Shown here: one piece after another, positions 1 to 5,908 of the stretch
How positions within the stretch are numbered: position 1 is the stretch's first letter
Layout: every line of letters starts with the position of its first letter
NCBI GenBank assembly: GCA_035534495.1
Contig: DATLRW010000090.1
Location: 1-14,553, forward strand
Direction of reading: 5' to 3'
Length of the DNA stretch: 14,553 bases
Origin: JAKASX01 sp035534495
GTDB taxonomy: Bacteria > Acidobacteriota > Terriglobia > Acidiferrales > UBA7541
Translations under genes and position numbers: made by a program
The notes under the pieces: model-generated
The model's input: only the letters and a program-made list of their open reading frames with translations
Told to the model about the DNA's origin: nothing
Database searches by the model: none

Positions 1-13
1 CTATCCTAATTTG
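1..13 (+). repeat. left terminal inverted repeat (partial)
   Basis: The bases ctatcctaatttg are the inverted counterpart of 1981-1993. Positions 4-13 match perfectly and positions 1-3 match at one of three. If the pairing with the right end is correct, roughly four outermost bases precede the window. Confidence 0.6.
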
Positions 14-92
14 CGTGAACGGCCTACGTATAATCTTATAGTTTGGCATTTTGATTGCCCTAGTTCGCGGTCTCCAACAGCTCGGCCAAATC

Positions 93-881
93 CTACAAGT
101 GATCCGTGAGATTAGCGGCCATTGCCGGTGTCATTCTAAGCGTTTGGTGAATCCGAACGAAATTGTAACGTGCGAAGTGAAGAGCAACAGCAGCTCTCAG
201 ATTCTCTAGCTTCTTAGAATATGCGTTTATGAGCCGCGTGAAACGGCGCATCTGCGTTCGCATGGTCAAATTCTGCCGCTGGATTAGCGATGTGGAGATG
301 TACCGTGCATCAGGATTTCCGTTGACTCGCATGGGAATTGCGGCGGTAACTTGCACGGGTGCGTACCAGTCCCGGCTACCGCTTGCCGCTTTCGGCTGAC
401 CGTACAGTTTCACCAACTGCGCGTAGTCAACGTCCGCGCCGAAGCAATCCTCCATTGCAGAGAGATAAGGGCGGAACCCATCCGTGGTGATTTGAGGCCG
501 TCCGTGCACCCTGTCCCTCAAGTCGCGGACGAAGTAATAGGCGCTCGTCGCATCCCGCTTGCCCACCAAATGCGAGATTACCAGTTTCGTATCTGCATCC
601 ATGCCGACGAACACGTATTGATCGCCCATGTCGGGGTGATCGTCTGTGCTGAGGCGTGCTTCCTTTTTGAAAACGTAGGTCCAAATCTCGTCCGCTTGGA
701 TTCTCTGTGCCGGAACGTCCTTGATCCGTTCGTCCAGCAACCGGGCGCATACTTGACCGATCCTGACAATTAGCCGCATGATCGTGTCCCGATGGATGCC
801 TGTCATGCGCTCCATTGAGCGGATGCTGTTCCCCTCGACGTGTGCCCGAATGATTTCTGTTTGCCTGTCTTTCGGTACCAT
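93..881 (-). CDS. IS1-family DDE transposase, catalytic Glu replaced by Gln
   Basis: This 262-residue protein would cut and join the ends of its element. It has an N-terminal helix-turn-helix (about residues 8-40, EGNSIRSMERMTGIHRDTI) followed by an RNase H-like DDE core. The first Asp is D64 in QADEIW and the second is D134 in TTDG. The third acidic residue in relatives falls in a V/IERxNL motif, but here residue 201 is Gln (IQRQNLTMR, codon CAG at 279-281), so catalysis may be lost; one base change separates CAG from GAG. The C-terminal FxKKLEN...RIHQTLRMTPAMA segment is typical of the environmental IS1-like group. The start at 881 is chosen because homologues begin just before the helix-turn-helix; an upstream GTG at 965 would add only antisense of another gene. 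No Shine-Dalgarno is visible before either start. The reading frame is otherwise intact. Confidence 0.88.
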   Translation of the reverse strand: MVPKDRQTEIIRAHVEGNSIRSMERMTGIHRDTIMRLIVRIGQVCARLLDERIKDVPAQRIQADEIWTYVFKKEARLSTDDHPDMGDQYVFVGMDADTKLVISHLVGKRDATSAYYFVRDLRDRVHGRPQITTDGFRPYLSAMEDCFGADVDYAQLVKLYGQPKAASGSRDWYAPVQVTAAIPMRVNGNPDARYISTSLIQRQNLTMRTQMRRFTRLINAYSKKLENLRAAVALHFARYNFVRIHQTLRMTPAMAANLTDHL

Positions 882-1027
882 CGCAGGAATTGCGGGAGTA
901 TCTGTCCAAGTTGGGCAAGAAGGGCGGGCGCAAGGGCGGCCTTGCCAGGGCCGCAGCAATGACACCGGAGCAAAGAACTGAGTCTGCGCGTAAGGCGGTC
1001 ATGGCGAGGTGGGCCAAGAAAGTCTAA
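875..1027 (+). pseudogene. 5'-truncated small Lys/Arg-rich protein gene
   Basis: An open frame ends at the TAA at 1025-1027 and encodes about 50 residues including LREYLSKLGKKGGRKGG, then AAAMTPEQRTESARKA and MARWAKKV. This resembles a common family of very small basic bacterial proteins with a KLGKKGG...LTPEQR...ARKAxxARW pattern, whose function I do not know. No ATG or GTG start precedes the conserved part: the frame is closed by TGA at 851-853, and only unusual TTG or CTG codons are available. The transposase start codon (879-881) lies antisense within its 5' edge, so the two genes abut head to head. I infer that the small gene lost its start when the element was assembled. It could still be translated from TTG at 890, but no ribosome binding site supports that. 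Confidence 0.5.
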
Positions 1028-1028
1028 G

Positions 1029-1056
1029 ACCGTTTGGCTTCATCAACGGTTTTTAT
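1029..1056 (+). terminator. weak intrinsic terminator-like hairpin
   Basis: A 6-bp stem (accgtt at 1029-1034, aacggt at 1045-1050) is followed by tttta, directly after the stop of the small basic gene. The stem is short and the loop is 10 bases, so this is only a candidate. It overlaps the 3' end of the opposing proteasome-like gene. Confidence 0.35.
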
Positions 1057-1849
1057 CCACTCCTTTTATCCATTCCTTAAAGTCTCTCTCATTTTCTCGA
1101 AACCGTTTTGCGCGGTACTGGTTGATATTCTTTTCAAACCGCCGCAGGAGGGCGCGGAAAGTCTTCGGCTTTATGTACAAGTTTGGATAGGCGAGCAACA
1201 ATGGTCGTATCTGCTCGTCGAAAAAGTCAAAGTCCTGCTCAATCTCTCGATTGTCCTGTAACGGTGGTGAATCAAGGGTGTCCGGTTGGTCCTGGTCCTC
1301 AACCTCTACCGCTTCAGTGTCTCCGCCACACCACTGCGCGAAACCTTTAACCCGCCACAGTGCGTAGATCGCCATGTACACAGCTTCAGTCGTGGTCGCC
1401 GAAGACTTATAAAGCGGCTTAAAAAGAGCCTCGGCCAGGTCTTGACCGACTCCGAGGACGGCGTATTCGGGAATCTTCGGGAAATTTAGCGTCCTTCCGA
1501 CGTATAGCGTAACCTTCTTTCCTTCTCGAAGAGTAAGAAGGATGAACGCATGGGACTTTTCATCCTGAGGAGGTTTTGTGTAATGTTCGTGCCAAAATTC
1601 ACGATAAATCAGCTTGGCGGCTGTAAGGGCTTCTTCACTAGTCTTGTTTTTGGTGGCCACCCGCAATTCGTCTACAAGTTCCTTTGCGAAGTCGGAGTCC
1701 CCTGTGTACGCGACGGAACAGCCCAACTGCGCGTTGATCGTGAAAATCTTTGATTCGTAAGTCTTTCCCGTTCCCCCGAGATTCGTTATCTCCGTATCTG
1801 CGGCCAAAACAACGCCATTCTTACAACGGAATCCGGCGATGATCGTCAT
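1043..1849 (-). CDS. proteasome-like Ntn-hydrolase carried by the IS-like element
   Basis: The 268-residue product begins MTIIAGFRCKNGVVLAADTE, the start of a proteasome beta-type fold. Counting from the Thr after Met, the nucleophile Thr1, Asp17 (LAAD) and Lys33 (SKIFTI) have exactly the spacing of the proteasome catalytic triad. Removal of Met1 would expose the catalytic Thr without a propeptide, as in HslV. This is why the ATG at 1849 is preferred; it also has an AGAGG ribosome site six bases upstream. An ATG at 1951 in frame would add a Pro-rich 34-residue leader. The supporting Ser/Asp/Ser positions of archaeal subunits appear changed (GVGQ for GSG; FAQWCGG for RDxxSGG). After about residue 168 comes a roughly 100-residue extension, first acidic (EVEDQDQPDTLDS) and then basic helical, unlike standard subunits. 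The substrate is unknown. It is related to the Anbu/HslV/20S superfamily, though a non-proteolytic Ntn role is possible. No unfoldase gene is nearby. Confidence 0.72.
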   Translation of the reverse strand: MTIIAGFRCKNGVVLAADTEITNLGGTGKTYESKIFTINAQLGCSVAYTGDSDFAKELVDELRVATKNKTSEEALTAAKLIYREFWHEHYTKPPQDEKSHAFILLTLREGKKVTLYVGRTLNFPKIPEYAVLGVGQDLAEALFKPLYKSSATTTEAVYMAIYALWRVKGFAQWCGGDTEAVEVEDQDQPDTLDSPPLQDNREIEQDFDFFDEQIRPLLLAYPNLYIKPKTFRALLRRFEKNINQYRAKRFRENERDFKEWIKGVDKNR

Positions 1850-1980
1850 GTCCGCCCTCTTCTTAATCGGCTTAGGAATAGGGCGAATATACGGCTTCGG
1901 CGGCCTAAAAGGAAGCTGTGGGCGGTGCGGCAGGGGGAAGGGCCTAATCATGCCCCACCGCCTTCCGAAACACCGGAATC

Positions 1981-1997
1981 CAAATTAGGACACCACC
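1981..1997 (-). repeat. right terminal inverted repeat of the element
   Basis: The minus strand reads GGTGGTGTCCTAATTTG. Its inner ten bases repeat perfectly, inverted, at 4-13, and the GGTGGTG tip resembles IS1-family ends. Base composition changes to high GC immediately to the right. Confidence 0.62.
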
Positions 1998-2060
1998 CCC
2001 CGCCGGGAAAGATTGTATGTGCCTCCGCCGGGGTGTAAATTACAGGGTGAGGCCCGGGTC

Positions 2061-2789
2061 ATGGTTTCACGGCTAACGGTCGCTTTGTCGGTCGGCGCGC
2101 TTGCAGCGGCGCTTTCGGCGGGGCCCGCATCCGCGCAGGGGCGCGGCGGCGGGCGTGGGTCGGAGAGGATGCCCCTCGGAGGCCATGTCGGGGGCAGAGG
2201 CGGGCTCGGCCATCGCAGCGGACGCCGGTTTTCGCGCGGATCCTCCGTTTATCCCTATTCCTATTGGTATCCCTACGACGGCTACGACCAGGCTGTTCCC
2301 CCGCCCGCGCCGCCTCCCGCTCAGGTAGTTGTTGTGAATCGCCCCGCGCCACCGGCGCCGGCTCCGCCCTCGCCTCCGCCCGAATCCCTGCTGCTCGAAT
2401 ATCGCGATGGCCAATGGGTTCGGGTCGCAACCGGCAACAAGCTGCCTGCCGGTCCTCTGGCGGCGCAACCGGAAACGGCTCAGGCGGCAACTGCGCAAAC
2501 GGGCGCGGCCAGTGGCAATAAAACGGTCCAGGCGTCAGCTCCGGAAACGGGGCCGAAAATGCGCAGCGTGATCCTGGTGTTTCGCGACGGCCGCCAGGAA
2601 ACGATCCAAAAATATGTGATCCAGGGCAATATCCTCTATGCGAGTGCGGAATATTGGAAGACAGGGTCCTGGACGAAGAAAATCCCCATTGCCGCGCTGA
2701 ATGTGCCGGCCACGTTGAAACTCAACCGGGAGCGCGGCGTGAAATTTGACCTGCCCTCCGGCCCCGACGAAGTCGTAGTCGGCTTCTGA
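2061..2789 (+). CDS. secreted Pro/Tyr-rich protein of unknown function
   Basis: The 242-residue product starts with a clear Sec signal peptide (MVSRLTVALSVGALAAALS, predicted cleavage after ASA at residue 25), so it is exported. A Gly/Arg-rich stretch follows, then a Tyr/Trp cluster (YPYSYWYPYDGY), a Pro-rich linker (PPPAPPPAQVVVV and PAPPAPAPPSPPPES), an Ala/Gln/Thr-rich spacer, and a folded-looking C-terminal domain of about 75 residues (SVILVFRDGRQETIQKY to LPSGPDEVVVGF) rich in beta strands. I associate that domain with secreted proteins of Acidobacteriota but cannot name a function. The ATG at 2061 is preferred over an upstream TTG at 2013 because the signal peptide begins there and GTGAGG lies nine bases before it. 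It starts only 64 bases after the mobile element's end, so that insertion may have replaced its promoter region. Confidence 0.78.
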   Translation: MVSRLTVALSVGALAAALSAGPASAQGRGGGRGSERMPLGGHVGGRGGLGHRSGRRFSRGSSVYPYSYWYPYDGYDQAVPPPAPPPAQVVVVNRPAPPAPAPPSPPPESLLLEYRDGQWVRVATGNKLPAGPLAAQPETAQAATAQTGAASGNKTVQASAPETGPKMRSVILVFRDGRQETIQKYVIQGNILYASAEYWKTGSWTKKIPIAALNVPATLKLNRERGVKFDLPSGPDEVVVGF

Positions 2790-2850
2790 AGCCTCGCTCC
2801 ACTCACCTGTTGGTGAATGCCATAGCCGTCTTGCAGCCCGCCTGCCGGGG

Positions 2851-3375
2851 TTAGTGGGCGCGGAGGGTTTCCGTCAGGAACCAGGTGCGGCGCTCGGTCT
2901 GGTCGACCCAGACATCGATCATGCTGCTGGTCGCCACGTCGTTGTGCTTCTCGCAGATCTGGTGGGCGAGGCGGAGAAAGCGGGTAAGCTCGCGGTTGTC
3001 CCGGCAAAGCTCGCTGAGCATTTCGGGGGCCGTGAGGGATTCCCGGTCGTTGTCTTCCAAGCGCTGGTGTTTGGCGATGTCTCCGATGGAGTGAAGCGTC
3101 GTTCCGCCGATCTTGCGCGCCCGCTCGGCGATATCGTCGGTCATGGCGAAAATCTGCTCGGCGTGCTCGTCGAGAAGAAGGTGGTAATCGCGGAAATGGC
3201 CGCCGGTCATGTGCCAGTGGAAATTCTTGGTTTTGAGGTAAAGGGTGAAAACATCGGCGAGCAACTGGCGCAGCGTAGCGGTGATTTCCTGCACGCCCTC
3301 GCTGGCCAGCTCGCCAATCGGCTCGAAGGATCCTTCATGCGAAGTGACCTGACGGGTCGCAGCTTTCGCTTCCAT
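2851..3375 (-). CDS. dps: Dps, DNA-protecting ferritin-like protein
   Basis: Dps forms a 12-subunit shell that oxidises Fe(II) with hydrogen peroxide, stores the iron, and protects the chromosome during starvation or oxidative stress. The 174-residue product has the four-helix Dps/ferritin-like fold. The inter-subunit ferroxidase ligands are all visible as H53, H65, D69, D80 and E84 (FHWHMTGGHFRDYH, LLLDEHAEQI, DDIAERARKIGG), which correspond to E. coli Dps H51, H63, D67, D78 and E82 with a constant offset of two. The N-terminal tail (about 30 residues) carries Lys6-region basic residues but is not strongly Lys-rich, so DNA binding is uncertain. The start at 3375 follows AAAAGGAG with a seven-base spacer; a longer frame to 3450 has no such site. 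It converges with the secreted-protein gene at 2061 and is divergent from the broken pirin gene. Confidence 0.95.
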   Translation of the reverse strand: MEAKAATRQVTSHEGSFEPIGELASEGVQEITATLRQLLADVFTLYLKTKNFHWHMTGGHFRDYHLLLDEHAEQIFAMTDDIAERARKIGGTTLHSIGDIAKHQRLEDNDRESLTAPEMLSELCRDNRELTRFLRLAHQICEKHNDVATSSMIDVWVDQTERRTWFLTETLRAH

Positions 3376-3449
3376 GGATGGTCTCCTTTTCAAAGGATCG
3401 CTACTGGTGCATCGCCTCGGCCGTGGACTTCCCACTCGAGTGATATCCA

Positions 3450-3455
3450 ATTATA
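3450..3455 (-). promoter_or_regulatory. candidate -10 element of dps
   Basis: The minus strand carries a perfect TATAAT about 75 bases upstream of the dps start codon. No convincing TTGACA-like -35 box sits at 16-18 bases, so the promoter is tentative and might depend on an activator. Confidence 0.35.
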
Positions 3456-3544
3456 GGCCGAATGACGGCGGGGGTGGCGATAAACTACACGTTCGCCTGG
3501 GTCGCGAAAATGAGCCGCAGAGACGCTGCGCGGGAGAGAAAAAC

Positions 3545-4185
3545 ATGGCCGATTCGAACGTAGCGGCACAGGAATGCGGCGCTTCCGGCGTCCATGATTC
3601 CTGTTTCGAAAAGTATCCGGCGCGAGAAACGAGTCTTGGCTCGCTCCAGATTGTGCGTGTTCTCCCAATCCGCCAGAGGCGTCTAGTCGGCCCCTGGTGT
3701 TTTCTTGACCGGTTCGGCCCGCTGACCTTCAGCCAGGCCAAGCCCATGGATGTGGCGCCGCACCCGCACATCGGATTGCAAACCGTTACCTGGCTGCTCG
3801 AAGGGAAAATTCTTCGCGCCCTGGCGGGAGCGTGGAGCTCCCGTTTGACCCATCGTTTGAGCATGCGGTCCTGCTGCTGACCGGCGACGGAGATGTCGAT
3901 GGCGAGCCGATCGACGCCGCCAGCCTCTGCTATCTCGGCGTGCATCGCTCGGGCCTGGAGCTCAGGAGCCGGGGCGGGTGCCGGGCGCTGCTCATTGGCG
4001 GTCCGCCATTTCCCGAGAAAATCCTGATGTGGTGGAACTTCGTGGCGCGTATGCCCGAGGAGATCACGCAGGCGCGGTCGGACTGGCAGAGCCGCCGGAG
4101 ATTTGGCGAGGTTCGCGCGTACCAGGGACCGCGCCTGAATGCGTCGGCCCTGCTGCGCTTTGCGTCTCCCAATCCGGTCAGTTGA
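3545..4185 (+). pseudogene. pirin-family gene broken by an internal deletion and frameshift
   Basis: Pirins are bicupin metal-binding proteins, usually near 280-300 residues. Here the first part (ATG at 3545 after GGGAGAG) encodes a normal N-terminus with GPWCFLDRFGP, DVAPHPHIGLQTVTWLLEG, including the two His ligands of the HPH motif. At about 3811-3823 the pirin match jumps to another frame and resumes as SVELPFDPSFEHAVLLLTGDG, continuing through FPEKILMWWNFVARMPEEI to the TGA at 4183-4185. Roughly 90 residues of the middle, including the expected LHRDSLGS and IxHSE segments with the second pair of metal ligands, are absent. The first frame instead ends at 3880 after an unrelated tail. The combined length is only about 210 residues. 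It is almost certainly non-functional unless the gap is an assembly error. It lies between dps (divergent) and the M24 peptidase gene. Confidence 0.82.
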
Positions 4186-4290
4186 CGAAGAAATTCGGCT
4201 CGCGAGAGCCCCGAGCACTTGACCGCAAAAGCCCCGGCGGAGACACTTTCGAATGCAATCCCCGACTCGAACACGCGAGCGGGCCTGAAA

Positions 4291-5394
4291 ATGGCTAAAA
4301 ATCGTTCTGCGAATCCCAAACGACTTGCCCTGCTTCGCGAGAGGATGGCGCTCGGCAAGGCCGAAGCCTTTCTGGTGACCCATCTTCCGAATGTTTTTTA
4401 CCTGTGCGGCTTTACCGGCGATGCCGGGGCCTTGCTGGTCGAGCCGGACCGGGCGACGCTGCTCACCGATTCCCGCTTCACCACGCAAGCCAAAGAGGAG
4501 CTGAAGGGGACGGGCGTGAGGCCGAAAATCGTCAAGGGACCGCTGGCCTCAGCCGCGGCCGAGGAACTGGCGCGGCGGCGCTTGCGCGGGAGGGTGGCGT
4601 TTGAAGGCGCGAGGATGACCGTTGTCGATGCGGCTCGGCTGCGGAAGGCCTCTCCGCAGGGGCGGCTGCGCTGGCAGCCGGTTACCGGGTGGGTCGAACG
4701 GCTGCGGCGGGTCAAGGATGCGGACGAAATCGAGCGCATACGGGCGGCGGCTCGGCTGGCCTGTGATGTCATTGTCGAGGTGTTGCCGCTGATCAAGCCC
4801 GGCGTGCGGGAAAGCGACCTGGCGGCGGAAATCGAGTTTCGCATGCGGCGGCGGGGGGCCAGCGGGGCGGCCTTCGAAACGATTGTGGCGTCGGGGCCCC
4901 GGGGGGCCCTTCCCCATGCGCGACCATCCGCCAAAGTGCTACAGGCCAATGAGTTGGTGGTCATTGATATGGGTGCTATACTCCGCCACTACTGTTCGGA
5001 TATTACCCGGACAGTGTTTCTGGGCCATGCCTCAGGCAAGGTTCGCCGCTGGTACCGGGCGGTGGCCGAAGCACAGGCGGCTGCCTGTGAAGCCTTAAGA
5101 GCCGGGGCACCGGTAGAGGCCCCCGATGTCGCCGCCAGGCGCGTTCTGCGGGGCTACGGGCTGGCCCGCGCCTTCGTGCACAGCACCGGCCATGGTTTAG
5201 GGATCGAAGTGCACGAAGAGCCTCGTTTGGGCCGCGGCCAGTTGCAGCCGCTCGACCGATCCAGTGTGGTGACGATCGAGCCGGGCGTTTATCTGGAAGG
5301 GATCGGCGGCATCCGCATCGAGGATGACCTGCTGGTTCTGCCGGGTGGAGCGGAAATGCTGACCGACGCCCCACGCGAATTTCTGGAGTTGTGA
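4291..5394 (+). CDS. M24 family Xaa-Pro aminopeptidase
   Basis: A cytoplasmic metallopeptidase of 367 residues that would release N-terminal residues preceding proline. The N-terminal creatinase-like domain (about 1-135) has the family pattern RLALLRERM...AFLVTHLPNVFYLCGFTGDAG. The pita-bread catalytic domain (about 140-367) holds all five metal ligands: D226 (VVIDMGA), D237 (SDITRTVFLG), H301 (HSTGHGLGIEVHE), E330 (TIEPGVY) and E344 (IRIEDDLLV). The start at 4291 fits the family N-terminus; its ribosome site is weak (GAGCGGG). A TTG at 4219 in frame would add 24 residues that look unlike the family. It is the first gene of a tight cluster and its TGA abuts the accB ATG with no gap. In many bacteria a similar peptidase precedes efp and accBC, but no efp gene is present here. 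PepP, PepQ or YpdF-type specificity cannot be told apart by eye. Confidence 0.93.
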   Translation: MAKNRSANPKRLALLRERMALGKAEAFLVTHLPNVFYLCGFTGDAGALLVEPDRATLLTDSRFTTQAKEELKGTGVRPKIVKGPLASAAAEELARRRLRGRVAFEGARMTVVDAARLRKASPQGRLRWQPVTGWVERLRRVKDADEIERIRAAARLACDVIVEVLPLIKPGVRESDLAAEIEFRMRRRGASGAAFETIVASGPRGALPHARPSAKVLQANELVVIDMGAILRHYCSDITRTVFLGHASGKVRRWYRAVAEAQAAACEALRAGAPVEAPDVAARRVLRGYGLARAFVHSTGHGLGIEVHEEPRLGRGQLQPLDRSSVVTIEPGVYLEGIGGIRIEDDLLVLPGGAEMLTDAPREFLEL

Positions 5395-5901
5395 ATGGCA
5401 GGGAAGAAAAAACAGACGGTTCCCGTCCCCTCCGAGGTCGATTGGGGCGAAATCGAGCGCGTGCTGAAGCTGATGGACAAGCACGGCCTCGAGGAGTTCG
5501 AATATTCCAACGACGCCTTGCACGTGCGGCTGAAAAAGATGCCCGTCCATCCGGCCGTTGCTCGCGCCGAAGCGGCGCCGGCCGCGACGGCGGAAATCGC
5601 CGCGCCAGCCCGGGTGACGGCGGCGGAAGCCGACGGCGAGAAACTGCACGTCGTCAAATCCCCCATCGTGGGAACGTTTTATTCCGCCCCGAAGCCGGGC
5701 GCTCCGGCGTTCGTGCAGGTCGGAGACCGCGTGGGAGAGGGTCAAGTCCTCTGCATCATCGAAGCGATGAAGCTGATGAATGAGATCGAATCGGACCTCG
5801 CCGGAGAAATCGCGCGCGTCTTCGTCGAAAACGGGCAGCCGGTGGAATACGGCGAGTCTCTTTTCGCCATGCGGCCGGCCGGTCCGGTCCCGGCGGCCTG
5901 A
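5395..5901 (+). CDS. accB: biotin carboxyl carrier protein of acetyl-CoA carboxylase
   Basis: AccB carries the biotin that shuttles CO2 from biotin carboxylase to the carboxyltransferase in the first step of fatty acid synthesis. The 168-residue protein has the usual N-terminal helix-strand segment (IERVLKLMDKHGLEEFEY...VRLKKM, about 20-45), an Ala/Pro-rich linker (about 47-80), and a C-terminal biotinyl domain from about residue 84. The biotin site is K126 in EAMKLMNEIE, and the protruding thumb of bacterial BCCP is present (VGTFYSAPKPGAPAFVQVGD). The start codon follows the upstream peptidase stop directly (TGAATG), which argues for translational coupling. AccC follows seven bases downstream, matching the widespread accBC pairing. 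Confidence 0.97.
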   Translation: MAGKKKQTVPVPSEVDWGEIERVLKLMDKHGLEEFEYSNDALHVRLKKMPVHPAVARAEAAPAATAEIAAPARVTAAEADGEKLHVVKSPIVGTFYSAPKPGAPAFVQVGDRVGEGQVLCIIEAMKLMNEIESDLAGEIARVFVENGQPVEYGESLFAMRPAGPVPAA

Positions 5902-5908
5902 AAACGGA

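Larger units (their letters stand above)
1..1997 (-). mobile_element. IS1-like element carrying a proteasome-like cargo gene
   Basis: The right boundary is placed at 1997 because the minus strand there starts GGTGGTGTCCTAATTTG, and bases 1-13 of the window (ctatcctaatttg) match the inner 13 bases of that end at 11 positions in inverted orientation, including an unbroken 10-base match. About four terminal bases on the left would lie outside the window. IS1-family ends often begin with GG and a nearby TG (IS1 itself starts GGTGATG), which agrees with the transposase type at 93-881. Between the ends sit the transposase, the 3' part of a small gene, and a proteasome-like gene. The DNA is clearly more AT-rich than everything to its right. 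A target-site duplication cannot be checked because the left flank is missing. The element call is inference from repeats plus content; the exact ends are moderately certain. Confidence 0.68.

Noticed and set aside
351..773. Plus-strand open frame of 140 codons
   Set aside because: It is antisense to the transposase, has no family resemblance, and the transposase motifs lie on the other strand.
2803..2816. Short hairpin tcacc-tgtt-ggtga between the convergent genes, considered as a terminator
   Set aside because: The stem is only five base pairs and no T-run follows on either strand.
3451..4488. Minus-strand open frame of 345 codons
   Set aside because: It runs antisense across the pirin remnant and the peptidase start, with a low-complexity Arg/Pro-rich translation and no recognisable domain.
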